Origin: Bacillota bacterium
GTDB taxonomy: Bacteria > Bacillota_E > RBS10-35 > JAJYVN01
Length of the DNA: 29,927 nucleotides
Direction of reading: 5' to 3'
Assembly (NCBI GenBank): GCA_021846605.1
Contig: JAJZWQ010000016.1
Location: forward strand, 1-29,927
In this document: positions 16,988 to 25,587 of the stretch, piece by piece
Layout of the letters: the number at the start of each line of letters is the position of its first letter
Numbering within the stretch: the stretch's first letter is position 1
The notes under the pieces: model-generated
The model's database searches: none
The model's input: only the letters and a program-made list of their open reading frames with translations
Told to the model about the DNA's origin: nothing
Program-made: the position numbers and the translations under genes

Positions 16988-18178
16988 TTGGCCCGGGCCT
17001 TTGGCAAGAAGACGGTACGGGACGTGCCGCTGGATGGGCGCACCGCGTTGGTGCGCGTGGACTTCAATGTGCCGATGCGCGGCACACACGTCGTGGATGA
17101 CACCCGCATCGTGGCGAGCCTGCCGACGATTCGCCACCTGTGTGCTCATCAGGCCCGGGTGCTGCTGTGCAGCCACATGGGGCGGCCCGGGGGGAAGCGC
17201 GCGGGCAATCTGAGCCTGCGCCCGCTGGTGCCGGTGCTCCAGGAGGCCCTGGGGCGCGAGGTGGCCTTCAGCCCGGACCCGATCGGGCCGCGGGCGCGCC
17301 GGATCGCCGCCGACCTGCCTCCCGAGGGCGTGGCCCTTTTGGAGAACACCCGCTTCTACGCCGAGGAGGAGCGCAACGACCCCGTCTTCGCCCGGGCGCT
17401 CGGCGCGCTGGCGGACCTGTTTGTCGAGGATGCCTTCGGGGCCGTGCACCGGTCCCATGCGAGCACCGTGGGGGTGGCGGAGGTCCTCCCGGCGGTCGCC
17501 GGCCTGCTCCTGGAGCGGGAGATCACCGCCCTGTCCCGCCTGCAGGACGCCGAGCGGCCGTTTGCGGCGGTCATCGGGGGGGCCAAGGTGTCGGACAAGC
17601 TGGGGGTGCTGGAACACCTGCTGGGGCAGGTCGATCAACTGCTGATCGGCGGGGGGATGGCCAACACCTTCCTCGCCGCCATGGGATACGACCTGGGCCG
17701 CTCGCTGGTCGAACGCGACCGGTTGGAGGACGCCAGGCACCTGATGGCCACCGCGACCGAGCGGGGGGTGGACCTGGTCCTGCCCTTGGACCTGGTGGTG
17801 GGGGACGTCTTCCTGGAGCAGGCCGACCATCAGGTGGTCCAGGTGGAGCAGGTGCCTGAGAACTGGCTGGCCATGGACATCGGCCCGTTGACAGCCCAAC
17901 GGTTTGGCGCCAGCCTGCGCGGGGCGCGCACCGTCTTCTGGAACGGCCCCCTGGGCGTGACCGAATGGCCGAACTTCGCCCAGGGCACGGCGGAGGTGGC
18001 CAGAGCCGTGGCGGCCGGCCGCGGATTCCGCGTCGTGGGCGGGGGGGACTCCATCGCGGCGCTGCGCAAGTTGGGCCTGAAGGGCAGCGTGGACCACCTC
18101 AGCACGGGCGGCGGGGCCGCCCTGGAGTTCCTCCAAGGGCGGGTGTTGCCCGGCGTGGCCTGCCTGGAGGATCGTTGA
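16988..18178 (+). CDS. pgk: Phosphoglycerate kinase
   Basis: Pgk transfers phosphate from 1,3-bisphosphoglycerate to ADP in glycolysis. The 396-residue protein shows ALVRVDFNVPM, DDTRIVASLPTI, the substrate loop LCSHMGRPGGKRAGNLSL, LLENTRFYAEEE, DAFGAVHRSHAS, VIGGAKVSDKLGVL and the C-terminal nucleotide motif VVGGGDSIAALRKLG with STGGGAALEFLQG. TTG 16988 is favoured because GGGGGTG ends six bases before it and it begins MARAFGKKTVRDV; GTG 16979 is in frame but too close to the G-run. It is the first gene of the operon behind the promoter at 16832-16860. gapA, its usual upstream partner in Bacillota, is missing here. The stop overlaps the tpiA start. Confidence 0.95.
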   Translation: MARAFGKKTVRDVPLDGRTALVRVDFNVPMRGTHVVDDTRIVASLPTIRHLCAHQARVLLCSHMGRPGGKRAGNLSLRPLVPVLQEALGREVAFSPDPIGPRARRIAADLPPEGVALLENTRFYAEEERNDPVFARALGALADLFVEDAFGAVHRSHASTVGVAEVLPAVAGLLLEREITALSRLQDAERPFAAVIGGAKVSDKLGVLEHLLGQVDQLLIGGGMANTFLAAMGYDLGRSLVERDRLEDARHLMATATERGVDLVLPLDLVVGDVFLEQADHQVVQVEQVPENWLAMDIGPLTAQRFGASLRGARTVFWNGPLGVTEWPNFAQGTAEVARAVAAGRGFRVVGGGDSIAALRKLGLKGSVDHLSTGGGAALEFLQGRVLPGVACLEDR

Positions 18179-18942
18179 GCGCGCGCTGGCTGATCGGCAA
18201 CTGGAAGATGAACGGGACGCGGGCCGAGGCGGCGGCACGCGTCGCCGCGCTGAACGCGCTCCTGGGGGAAGCGCCCGTCGGGGTGCGCTGCGTCATCTGC
18301 CCGCCCTTCACCGCCTTGGAGACGGCCGCCGCGGCGTTGCGGCCCCCCCTGGAACTCGGGGCGCAGGACGTGGCATGGGCGGACGCGGGCGCCCTGACCG
18401 GCGAGGTGTCTCCGCCGATGCTGGGGGATGTGGGGTGCCGCTACGCGATCATCGGCCACTCCGAGCGGCGCCAGTTCCTCGGTGAGACGGACGACATGGT
18501 GTCCCGCAAACTGGCGGCGCTCTGGCGGTTCGGCCTGACCCCCATCCTCTGTGTGGGGGAAACCCTGGAGCAGCGCGCCCAGGGCACGACGGAGGCGGTC
18601 CTGACGCGCCAGGTGCGCGCGGCGCTGTCCGGAGCGGTGCCCGCACCCCTGCTCGTGGCCTACGAACCGGTGTGGGCGATCGGCAGCGGCCAGCCCGCGA
18701 CCCCGCGGGACTGTGCCGCCGGGCTGGACGCGGTCCGAACCGCGCTGCGCCAGGTCTGGGGCGGGGACACCGACGCGCCCTGCCTCTATGGGGGCAGCGT
18801 CTCTCCGGCGCACTGCCGGGAGTTCTGGGAGGAGGGGGGCGCCGACGGGGCGCTGGTGGGCGGGGCCTCGTTGGACCCCGAGGCCTTTGCCACCATCTGT
18901 CGGGCCGCGGTCCGGCAGGACCCCTCCCGGCGCGACGGCTGA
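18175..18942 (+). CDS. tpiA: Triose-phosphate isomerase
   Basis: TpiA interconverts dihydroxyacetone phosphate and glyceraldehyde 3-phosphate. The 255-residue protein begins WLIGNWKMNGT with the substrate-binding Asn9 and catalytic Lys11. It also has GHSERRQFLGE with catalytic His95, VAYEPVWAIGSG with catalytic Glu164 at the start of the flexible loop, and the phosphate-gripping end LYGGSVSPAHC. All key residues are present. TTG 18175 overlaps the pgk stop (TTGA) and follows GGAGG at 18167-18171, the same arrangement as hom-lysC. It is the second gene of the operon. Confidence 0.96.
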   Translation: MSARWLIGNWKMNGTRAEAAARVAALNALLGEAPVGVRCVICPPFTALETAAAALRPPLELGAQDVAWADAGALTGEVSPPMLGDVGCRYAIIGHSERRQFLGETDDMVSRKLAALWRFGLTPILCVGETLEQRAQGTTEAVLTRQVRAALSGAVPAPLLVAYEPVWAIGSGQPATPRDCAAGLDAVRTALRQVWGGDTDAPCLYGGSVSPAHCREFWEEGGADGALVGGASLDPEAFATICRAAVRQDPSRRDG

Positions 18943-19014
18943 GGCACCCTTGCCCGGTGGTGATCGTGCGGAAGGGGGGAATGGCGCGGCCCTGATCCGC
19001 CCGGCGGGCGCAGG

Positions 19015-20571
19015 GTGCGCCGCGATGAGATGGTCGCGCTGGTGATCCTGGATGGATGGGGGCTGGCCCCGGCCGGCCCGGGCAACGCCGTCTCCCTGGC
19101 CGCCACCCCCACGATGGACGGGCTCTGGGCGCACGCGCCCCACACGCAACTGGAGGCGTCGGGCCCGGCGGTGGGCCTGCCCGACGGCCAGATGGGGAAC
19201 TCCGAGGTCGGGCACCTCAACCTCGGCGCGGGGCGCGTGGTGCTCCAGTCGCTGGTGCGCATCAACCGCGCGATCGCCGACGGCAGCTTTTTCGCCAACC
19301 ACGCACTCCTGGAGGCCTGCGCCGCCGGCCGGCAGCGCCGCCTGCACCTGGTGGGGCTGGCGTCGAGCGGCGGGGTCCACAGTACCCTGGACCACCTGCT
19401 GGCGCTGCTGGAGATGGCGCACCGCCAGGGGGTGCGCGACGTGGTCGTGCACGCCATCACCGACGGGCGCGACAACGCCCCCGGGAGCGCGCCGGCGGAC
19501 CTGGAGCGTGTGGGCGCCACGATGCGGCGGCTCGGCACCGGCCGCTTCGGCAGCGTGCTGGGCCGGTACTACGCCATGGATCGGGACCGCCGCTGGGACC
19601 GCACGCAACTGGCGTTTGCCGCGCTCGTCGGGGAGGGGCCCCGGGCGGACGGCGTCGAGGCGGCGCTGGCGGCGGCCGCCGATCGCCGCCAGCCGGGGGG
19701 CGAGGGGCCGGAGACCGACGAGTTCCTGCGGCCGGTGGCCATCGGGGACGGGGGCATCCGGGCCGGCGACGCGGTCATCGTCTTCAACTGGCGGGCCGAC
19801 CGGGTCCGGCAGTTGACGCGCGCCCTGGCCGACCCCGCGTTTTCGGCCTTTCCCCGGCCGTTCTCCGCGGTGCGCCGGTTGGTGGGGATGTGCCCCTACG
19901 AGCCGGAATGGCCGCTGCCGGCGGCGTTCCCCGGGATGGAGGTGGCGTGGCCCCTGGGGCAGACGGTCAGCGCCGCCGACCTGCGCCAGTTGCGCCTGGC
20001 GGAGACGGAGAAGTATGCGCACGTCACCTACTTCTTCAATGGGGGCGCGGAGGAGCCCTACCCCGGCGAGGAGCGCATCCTGGTGCCCTCGCCGAAGGTG
20101 GCCACCTACGATCTCCAGCCCGAGATGAGCGCGGCCGGGGTGGCGGCGCGCGCGGTGGAGGCCATGGCTGTGACGGACTACGGGCTGGTGGTCCTGAACT
20201 TCGCCAATCCGGACATGGTGGGGCACACCGGGGTGCTGGAGGCGGCGCGCCGGGCCTGCGAGGCCGCCGACCGCGGGCTGGCCGCGGTGCTCGCCGCGGT
20301 GGCGGCGCGCGGGGGCGCCGCCCTGGTGCTCGCCGACCATGGGAACGCCGAGGTGATGGTCCACCCGGGTACCGGCCGACCCCACACGACGCACACCACG
20401 AACCCGGTGCCCTGCGTGCTGGTCGGACGCCCCGACCTGGCCCTGCGGGCGGGTGGGTGCCTGGGGGACGTGGCGCCGACCCTGCTGGAGTTGATGGGGC
20501 TGCCGGCCCCTGAACAGATGACCGGGCAGAGCCTGATCGTGCGGAGGGATGGCGCCGATGCGCATCGCTGA
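19015..20571 (+). CDS. gpmI: 2,3-bisphosphoglycerate-independent phosphoglycerate mutase
   Basis: GpmI converts 3-phosphoglycerate to 2-phosphoglycerate using two manganese ions. The 518-residue protein belongs to the alkaline phosphatase superfamily. It opens VILDGWG with metal ligand Asp13, followed by the phospho-serine motif [14 protein letters not shown] with Ser63, [40 protein letters not shown], and the metal sites NPDMVGHTG and [11 protein letters not shown] 19015 is used; ATG 19030 ([11 protein letters not shown]) is a good alternative. The gene lies 72 bases after tpiA and its end overlaps the region upstream of eno. Confidence 0.95.
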   Translation: MRRDEMVALVILDGWGLAPAGPGNAVSLAATPTMDGLWAHAPHTQLEASGPAVGLPDGQMGNSEVGHLNLGAGRVVLQSLVRINRAIADGSFFANHALLEACAAGRQRRLHLVGLASSGGVHSTLDHLLALLEMAHRQGVRDVVVHAITDGRDNAPGSAPADLERVGATMRRLGTGRFGSVLGRYYAMDRDRRWDRTQLAFAALVGEGPRADGVEAALAAAADRRQPGGEGPETDEFLRPVAIGDGGIRAGDAVIVFNWRADRVRQLTRALADPAFSAFPRPFSAVRRLVGMCPYEPEWPLPAAFPGMEVAWPLGQTVSAADLRQLRLAETEKYAHVTYFFNGGAEEPYPGEERILVPSPKVATYDLQPEMSAAGVAARAVEAMAVTDYGLVVLNFANPDMVGHTGVLEAARRACEAADRGLAAVLAAVAARGGAALVLADHGNAEVMVHPGTGRPHTTHTTNPVPCVLVGRPDLALRAGGCLGDVAPTLLELMGLPAPEQMTGQSLIVRRDGADAHR

Positions 20572-21832
20572 AGTGTCTGGACGGGAGATCCTGGACTCGC
20601 GCGGCAACCCCACCCTTGAGGTGGATGTGGTCCTGGACGACGGTAGCCGCGGCCGCGCGGCGGTCCCGTCGGGGGCCTCCACGGGGTCGCGCGAGGCCAT
20701 CGAGCTCCGCGACAAGGACCCTCAGCGCTTTATGGGGCGTGGCGTCCGTCAGGCGGTGACCAACGTGCGGGACACCCTGGCCGGGGTGCTGATCGGCATG
20801 TCTGTCGAGGACCAGGCGGGGATCGACGAGCGGCTGCTGCTGGCCGATGGCACGGAGAACCGCGGGCGGCTGGGGGCCAACGCCATCCTCGGCGCGTCCC
20901 TGGCGGCCGCGCATGCGGCGGCCGCCTCGGCGAGCCTCCCCCTCTTCCGGTACCTGGGGGGGCCCCTGGCCCGCGTGCTGCCGGTGCCCCTCATGAACGT
21001 GATCAATGGCGGCCGCCACGCGGACAACCCCCTGGATGTGCAGGAGTTCATGCTGGTCCCGGCCGGGTTTGACGAATTCAGCGAGGCGCTGCGGGCCGGT
21101 GTCGAGGTGTATCACACGCTGGGGCGCCTGTTGGCCGAGCGCGGGTTGGCGACCGGGGTGGGGGACGAGGGGGGTTTCGCCCCCCAACTCGAGGGGACGG
21201 AGGCCGCCCTCGAAGTGCTCGTGGAGGCGATCGAGCGGGCGGGGTACCGGCCGGGCGAGCAGATGTGGCTTGCCCTGGACGCGGCGGCCAGCGAACTGAC
21301 CCCGACGCCGGGCACCTACCGCCTGCAGGGACAGGAGTTCAGCGCGGGCGCGCTGTCCGCCTTCTGGGATGGGCTGGCCCGGCGCTTCCCGCTGGTCTCG
21401 CTGGAGGACGGGCTGGCCGAGGGGGACTGGGGGGGATGGGCCCAGTTGACGCGCACCCTGGGGGACCGGCTGCAGTTGATCGGCGACGATCTCTTCGTGA
21501 CCAACACGACGATTCTGGAGCGGGGCATCCGCGAGCGGGTGGCCAACGCCATCCTGATCAAGCCCAACCAGATCGGCACCCTGACCGAGACGTGGGCCGC
21601 GGTTGACATGGCCCGCCGCGCGGGCTATCGCTCGATCCTCTCCCACCGTTCCGGTGAGACCGAGGACACGACGATTGCGCATCTGGCGGTGGCCACGGGG
21701 TGCGGCCAGATCAAGACGGGCGCCCCGGCCCGGGGCGAGCGCGTCGCCAAGTACAACGAACTGCTGCGCATCGCCGGGGAACTGGGGTCGGCGGCGCAGT
21801 TCGCCGGCAGGGCGGCGCTGGGACTCTTATGA
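20558..21832 (+). CDS. eno: Enolase
   Basis: Enolase dehydrates 2-phosphoglycerate to phosphoenolpyruvate. The 424-residue protein has [15 protein letters not shown] near the N terminus, [42 protein letters not shown], the metal-site strand [19 protein letters not shown], the catalytic-lysine motif [13 protein letters not shown], and [21 protein letters not shown] 20558 is chosen over ATG 20549 because GGAGGG at 20543-20548 would touch the earlier codon but is nine bases from the later one. The start lies 14 bases inside gpmI, so the two genes are likely coupled. Confidence 0.96.
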   Translation: MRIAEVSGREILDSRGNPTLEVDVVLDDGSRGRAAVPSGASTGSREAIELRDKDPQRFMGRGVRQAVTNVRDTLAGVLIGMSVEDQAGIDERLLLADGTENRGRLGANAILGASLAAAHAAAASASLPLFRYLGGPLARVLPVPLMNVINGGRHADNPLDVQEFMLVPAGFDEFSEALRAGVEVYHTLGRLLAERGLATGVGDEGGFAPQLEGTEAALEVLVEAIERAGYRPGEQMWLALDAAASELTPTPGTYRLQGQEFSAGALSAFWDGLARRFPLVSLEDGLAEGDWGGWAQLTRTLGDRLQLIGDDLFVTNTTILERGIRERVANAILIKPNQIGTLTETWAAVDMARRAGYRSILSHRSGETEDTTIAHLAVATGCGQIKTGAPARGERVAKYNELLRIAGELGSAAQFAGRAALGLL

Positions 21833-21881
21833 TAGACTCGGACAACCATCCTGGTGGCCGGCCCTGGGGGAGGATGCCCGG

Positions 21882-22124
21882 TTGATCGCCGCCCTGACCG
21901 TGATGCTGGTCGCGATCTGTGTGGTGCTGATGGTGGTGATCCTGCTGCAATCCGCCCGCGGCGCCGGCCTGGGCGGGATGCTGAGCGGCGGTGCCGAGCA
22001 GTTCTTCGGCAAGCGCCGCGGGGTGGACACCTTCCTCTCCCGCCTGACGGTCGCACTGGGGATCGCCTTTTTCCTGATCGCCATGCTCATCGCCTATATC
22101 CACCGCCTGCCCCCGGCCGCCTGA
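21882..22124 (+). CDS. secG: Protein translocase subunit SecG
   Basis: SecG is the small accessory subunit of the SecYEG protein-export channel. The 80-residue protein has two membrane segments (LTVMLVAICVVLMVVILLQS and LTVALGIAFFLIAMLIAYI), joined by the family loop ARGAGLGGMLSGGAEQFFGK and RRGVDTFLSR. TTG 21882 follows GGGGGAGGA at 21866-21873 with a normal spacing, which decides the start. secG directly after eno is a standing arrangement in Bacillota, supporting the operon assignment. Confidence 0.92.
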   Translation: MIAALTVMLVAICVVLMVVILLQSARGAGLGGMLSGGAEQFFGKRRGVDTFLSRLTVALGIAFFLIAMLIAYIHRLPPAA

Positions 22125-22183
22125 ACCGCGCGGGCATGTCTGGTCTCCCGGCGACGTAGGCATCGCCGGGGGGTGTTCGAGCC

Positions 22184-24196
22184 TTGCCCGCAGGTCGTGA
22201 GGCGCTCGCCTTCATGCTGGCACCGCTGGCCGCGCTGCTTGCCCTGGCCTGGGCGCTCTGGCTGGCCGCCGGGGTGTCCCGCCTGCCGGAGGGAGACGCG
22301 CGCATGCGCCAGGTGGGGCGTGCGATCGGCGAAGGGGCGCGGGCCTTCCTCGGGCGGGCGGACCGTGCCGTGGGGACCTTCGTCCTGGTGCTGGCGGCCC
22401 TGCTGCTCGTGGCCAGCCGCCTGGGGCACCCGCAGTTGACGGCCGGCAGCGCGCTGGCCTTCGTCCTGGGGGCGGCCGCGTCGTTGGGCGCCGGCTACGC
22501 GGGCATGACCGTGGCGACGCGGGCCAATGTGCGCACGGCTGCGGCCGCCGGCAGCGGCGTGCGCGCCGCCCTGCACACCGCGTTCGCCGGGGGCAGCGTG
22601 ATGGGCTTCACGGTGAGCGGGTTGGGGCTGGCGGGCCTGTCGCTGTGCGTCTGGTTGTGGGGCGATCCCTCGAACCCCGCCGCGGTCGACACGATCAACG
22701 GCTTCGCGCTGGGCGCCTCGTCGGTGGCGCTGTTCGCGCGCGTGGCGGGCGGCATCTTCACCAAGGGCGCCGATATCGGCGCGGACCTCGTGGGCAAGGT
22801 GGAGGCGGGGATTCCCGAGGACGATCCGCGCAACCCGGCCGTCATCGCCGATAACGTCGGAGACAACGTCGGAGATGTCGCCGGCATGGGCGCCGACCTC
22901 TTCGAGTCGTACGCGGGCGCGTTGGTGGCCGCGATTGCCATCGCGGCCGCCTCGGGCATGGGCCGGGTGGGGCTGATCCTGCCCCTGGCGCTGGCCGGGC
23001 TGGGGGTGTTCGCCGCGTGGGTGGGCGGGATCTTCGTCCGGCTGGGCAGCGACCCGGGACGGGCGCTTCGCACCGGCACCCTGGCCAGCGGGCTGCTGTT
23101 TGTGGTCGGCGCCCTGGCCCTGACGGCCGGATGGTTTCACCGCCCGGCCCTGTTCTGGGCGGTGGCGGCCGGTTGCGCGCTGGGACTGGTCATCGGCGCC
23201 CTGACCGATCGCGCCACGGGCAGCGGCCGACGGCCTGTACTGCGCATCGCCGAGGCGGCGCTGGGCGGACCGGCCACGACGATCATCGAAGGGCTGGCCG
23301 CCGGTATGTCTTCAGTGGCGGGACCCGTGGTGGCCGCCGGGCTGGCCATCCTGGCGGCCTACGCGGCCGGCGGGCTGTATGGGATCGCCCTGGCCGCGGT
23401 GGGCATGCTGGCGCCCCTGGCCATGACCCTGGCGGTGGACGCCTATGGACCCATCGCGGACAACGCGGGTGGCATCGCCGAGATGGCCGGGCTGCCGCCG
23501 GAGGTGCGCGCGCGCACCGACCAGTTGGACGCGCTGGGCAACACCACTGCGGCCGTGGGCAAGGGCGTGGCCATCGGCTCGGCAGCCCTGACGGCGCTGG
23601 CCCTGTTTGCGGCCTATTCGGATGAGGCTCGCCTGCAGGTCATCGATCTGCTGCACCCGCAGGTGGTCGCCGGATGCCTGGTGGGCGCCGCCCTCCCGTA
23701 TCTGTTCTCGGCCCTCAGCATGCGGGCCGTGGGGCGGACGGCCGCCGAGATGGTGCAGGAGGTGCGCCGGCAGTTCCGCACCCTGCCCGGGATCCTGCGG
23801 GGGGAGGTGCGACCCGACTACGCGCGCTGCGTGGCGATCAGCACGGGAGCGGCCCTGCGCGGCATGCTCCTCCCGGGGATCGCGGCCGTCGCCCTGCCCG
23901 TCCTGGCGGGGGTGGTGTTCGGCCGGGCCGCCGTGGCGGGACTGCTGGCGGGGGCGCTGGTCTCCGGCGTGGCGCTGGCCCTACAGATGTCCAACAGCGG
24001 TGGCGCCATGGACAACGCGAAAAAGCACATCGAGGCCGGGGCGTTCGGGGGCAAAGGCAGCGCGGCCCACGCGGCGGCCGTCGCCGGCGACACGGTCGGC
24101 GACCCGCTCAAGGACACGGCCGGTCCCTCCCTGAACATCCTGATCAAGCTGATGAGCATCGTTGTTAGCTATCCAGTAATACCTCTCGCGGCCTGA
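22184..24196 (+). CDS. hppA: Membrane-bound ion-translocating pyrophosphatase
   Basis: The protein hydrolyses pyrophosphate and pumps H+ (or Na+) across the cytoplasmic membrane. It has 670 residues and about 16 membrane segments. Catalytic motifs are complete: [19 protein letters not shown] from residue 189, [39 protein letters not shown] and [17 protein letters not shown]. Ala456 and Gly459 in [10 protein letters not shown] match the potassium-dependent subfamily, where the independent type has Lys and Thr. TTG 22184 is used with GGGGGG ten bases upstream. It follows secG by 59 bases and may recover energy from biosynthetic pyrophosphate. The last codons (24161-24187, encoding VVSYPVIPL) are unusually AT-rich for this genome. 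Confidence 0.95.
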   Translation: MPAGREALAFMLAPLAALLALAWALWLAAGVSRLPEGDARMRQVGRAIGEGARAFLGRADRAVGTFVLVLAALLLVASRLGHPQLTAGSALAFVLGAAASLGAGYAGMTVATRANVRTAAAAGSGVRAALHTAFAGGSVMGFTVSGLGLAGLSLCVWLWGDPSNPAAVDTINGFALGASSVALFARVAGGIFTKGADIGADLVGKVEAGIPEDDPRNPAVIADNVGDNVGDVAGMGADLFESYAGALVAAIAIAAASGMGRVGLILPLALAGLGVFAAWVGGIFVRLGSDPGRALRTGTLASGLLFVVGALALTAGWFHRPALFWAVAAGCALGLVIGALTDRATGSGRRPVLRIAEAALGGPATTIIEGLAAGMSSVAGPVVAAGLAILAAYAAGGLYGIALAAVGMLAPLAMTLAVDAYGPIADNAGGIAEMAGLPPEVRARTDQLDALGNTTAAVGKGVAIGSAALTALALFAAYSDEARLQVIDLLHPQVVAGCLVGAALPYLFSALSMRAVGRTAAEMVQEVRRQFRTLPGILRGEVRPDYARCVAISTGAALRGMLLPGIAAVALPVLAGVVFGRAAVAGLLAGALVSGVALALQMSNSGGAMDNAKKHIEAGAFGGKGSAAHAAAVAGDTVGDPLKDTAGPSLNILIKLMSIVVSYPVIPLAA

Positions 24197-24203
24197 TACG
24201 CAA

Positions 24204-24258
24204 GGGCTCCAGGACGCGCGACCACTTGCGTTGCGGGGGTGGTCGCCCTTTGGAGCCC
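24204..24258. terminator. Two-tier hairpin after hppA, possible terminator
   Basis: An outer stem GGGCTCCA (24204-24211) / TGGAGCCC (24251-24258) encloses an inner stem GCGACCAC (24218-24225) / GTGGTCGC (24239-24246). Both stems are eight perfect base pairs, separated by an internal loop and closed by a 13-base loop. There is no T-run. It begins eight bases after the hppA stop, so a terminator is the simplest role. Confidence 0.4.
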
Positions 24259-24274
24259 TGAGCGCCTGATGCGG

Positions 24275-24297
24275 CCGGTCACTGATGCGTGAACCGG
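24275..24297. repeat. Inverted repeat CCGGTCAC / GTGAACCGG
   Basis: CCGGTCAC at 24275-24282 pairs with GTG(A)ACCGG at 24289-24297 with one bulged base. Its core resembles the dyad at 24322-24350, suggesting two copies of one binding site. Confidence 0.4.
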
Positions 24298-24321
24298 ATT
24301 CGCGCCTCCGCTGATCGCCAA

Positions 24322-24350
24322 GCGGGCCGTCACTTGCAGTGAAAGGCCGC
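24322..24350. repeat. Inverted repeat around TCACTTGCAGTGA
   Basis: TCACT (24330-24334) and AGTGA (24338-24342) are separated by TGC and flanked by GGCC on both sides (24325-24328 and 24345-24348). It shares GTCACT...GTGAA with the dyad 50 bases upstream. It is a candidate regulator or recombinase site. Confidence 0.4.
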
Positions 24351-24395
24351 GCATCGGGCCACCCCCATGATCGGATGCACCCGCTCATCCACCGC

Positions 24396-24410
24396 TGGCG
24401 GTGACCGCCA
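24396..24410. repeat. Perfect palindrome TGGCGGTGACCGCCA
   Basis: Seven-base arms TGGCGGT and ACCGCCA flank one central base. It lies about 100 bases upstream of the first element gene and looks like an operator half-site pair. Confidence 0.4.
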
Positions 24411-24506
24411 ATCCCGCGACACGCTCACCCCAGCATTTCACCCCGCAGGGCAAGATGGCCCTCACTTCCACCGAGTCACAGGAGTCCCCACGTAGGGAGG
24501 TTTCAG

Positions 24507-24926
24507 ATGTTCACGTCACAACCCGAAGCCTACGCGCTCTCTTCCTCGGTCCAATCGAACCGGGTCGAAGACGCATGGGCTGAACGCGTGATACAGGCCC
24601 TCGCTGCCAGTGGTTGCATCCCCACACGCCAGGTGATCGACGCGGCTATGGCCGCCGCGATCCCCCCTATCGGCACGCCCACCGTGATCCAATGGAGCGG
24701 GCGCCGCAGGTATGAACCGCCCTGGCTTGGCCTCGTGGCCGGCCAGTACCTGACCGGGTTCACGATCCGCGTTCAACCGGGCGGCTATCTCCGTTTCGTC
24801 AGCTACGTCGACCTCTGGTGCCGTCACGCGGAGGTGGACGAGCCCCCTGCTGCCGCGGCGCGGATCAAAGCCATCAGGCACATCCTCCACACACGGATGC
24901 CCAGCGCGACACGCGCTGGCGCCTGA
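24507..24926 (+). CDS. Unknown small protein, first gene of the putative element
   Basis: A 139-residue protein of no family that I recognise. It is preceded by a good ribosome site (GGGAGG) and starts at ATG 24507. The sequence begins MFTSQPEAYALSSSV, has a helical DAWAERVIQALAASGCI region, then a probable beta-rich part (GLVAGQYLTGFTIRVQPGG, YLRFVSYVDLW) and a basic helical C terminus (ARIKAIRHILHTRM). No signal peptide or membrane segment is visible. Codon use is less GC-biased than in the housekeeping genes upstream, which fits foreign origin. Position at the head of a replication-type cluster suggests a regulatory or accessory role, but that is a guess. Confidence 0.6.
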   Translation: MFTSQPEAYALSSSVQSNRVEDAWAERVIQALAASGCIPTRQVIDAAMAAAIPPIGTPTVIQWSGRRRYEPPWLGLVAGQYLTGFTIRVQPGGYLRFVSYVDLWCRHAEVDEPPAAAARIKAIRHILHTRMPSATRAGA

Positions 24927-24971
24927 CCGGAGCAATCTCCCGCCCCTTTCCACCGTCGAGAGCTGACAGAC

Positions 24972-25008
24972 CAAGACAAGGCCCGTACGCACGGGCTGCG
25001 CTGTCTTG
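24972..25008. promoter_or_regulatory. Strong stem-loop upstream of the first replication-type gene
   Basis: An outer stem CAAGACA (24972-24978) / TGTCTTG (25002-25008) encloses an inner perfect stem GCCCGT (24981-24986) / ACGGGC (24991-24996) with a four-base loop. It ends about eight bases before the AGGAGGG ribosome site of the next gene, so it could modulate translation or act as an attenuator. Confidence 0.45.
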
Positions 25009-25029
25009 CGCCCATCAGGAGGGTAAGCC

Positions 25030-25587
25030 ATGACCATGAGGGCACGTGATCCGCGCCCCTTTCCAGGGCGGGCGGTTACGTCCGCGTCCGATGCGGACAC
25101 CGGAGACATCGGCGCGTCCGACCGTCGACACCAGCAGATACCACCTCCCGTGCAGGGGAGCGCCATCATCCGGGCCGGCTACGTCCGGACCGACCCATAC
25201 ATGCCCATCAACACTACACCCTTGCGCGACACGCGCCTCTCGTGGGAGGCGCGCGGACTGCTTGCCTACCTCCTGACGGTGGCCATCGACCGGCGGGGAG
25301 GGGCGAGCCCCCTGCTGACTCTCACCCATGCCGACACGGAGGCGCCGAACGCCGCGGAGCGCGCGTTGCGAGAGCTGGTCCGCTTCGGCTACGTGGACGA
25401 GCATACCGTCCGCGACCCACAGGGGCGGTTGTCCCGGACGCTGATCGTGCACGACCAGCCACCCGGAGGCCCATCCGAGGACCGGGGCGAGAACGACGGG
25501 GGACCCGGCCAGCCGCCACGCGGCGCGTCACCCTTGGACACGGGCTCGACGGGGGAGGGGGAGCGGGATGGCAACCGACGCCCCTGA
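25030..25587 (+). CDS. Winged-helix replication-type protein (small)
   Basis: A 185-residue protein. After a poorly conserved N terminus of about 55 residues it has the pattern MPINTTPLRDTRLSWEARGL then LAYLLTV. This is typical of the N-terminal winged helix of phage and plasmid replication proteins that begin 'L.D.RLS..ARGLL.YLL'. The recognition part follows (NAAERALRELVRFGYVDEH), then a wing (RDPQGRLSRTLIVHD) and a disordered Gly/Pro-rich tail. Such proteins bind DNA, often at an origin or as repressors. ATG 25030 follows AGGAGGG. The 3' end overlaps the next gene by 20 bases, and the two related proteins probably act together. Confidence 0.65.
   Translation: MTMRARDPRPFPGRAVTSASDADTGDIGASDRRHQQIPPPVQGSAIIRAGYVRTDPYMPINTTPLRDTRLSWEARGLLAYLLTVAIDRRGGASPLLTLTHADTEAPNAAERALRELVRFGYVDEHTVRDPQGRLSRTLIVHDQPPGGPSEDRGENDGGPGQPPRGASPLDTGSTGEGERDGNRRP

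Larger units (their letters stand above)
24197..24506. other. Dyad-rich intergenic region downstream of hppA
   Basis: These 310 bases hold no convincing gene but carry four separate dyad structures (listed below) between hppA and the first gene of the putative mobile element. Two of them share the pattern GTCACT followed after a short spacer by GTGAA. The right end has the ribosome site GGGAGG for the next gene. The region could contain att/arm sites, operators or a terminator; none can be fixed from sequence alone. Confidence 0.5.

Noticed and set aside
15746..18238. Very long open frame on the minus strand (about 830 codons) opposite the Na/Pi transporter and pgk
   Set aside because: It lies opposite well-identified genes, its protein is Arg/Pro/Gly/His-rich without motifs, and such antisense frames are expected in GC-rich DNA where stop codons are rare.
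17830..20715. About 960-codon minus-strand frame opposite pgk, tpiA and gpmI
   Set aside because: Same reason: it is the mirror of conserved glycolytic genes and has no protein-like features.
21828..21833. TATGAT at the end of eno as a -10 box for secG
   Set aside because: No -35 box at 16-18 bases and it consists of the eno stop region; secG is expected to be read from the operon.
22170..22183. GTTCGAGCC resembling a tRNA T-loop before hppA
   Set aside because: No acceptor stem, anticodon arm or CCA end can be built around it.
24401..24583. Possible 60-residue gene just before the first element gene
   Set aside because: It overlaps the better-supported gene at 24507, lacks a ribosome site and has no protein-like pattern.
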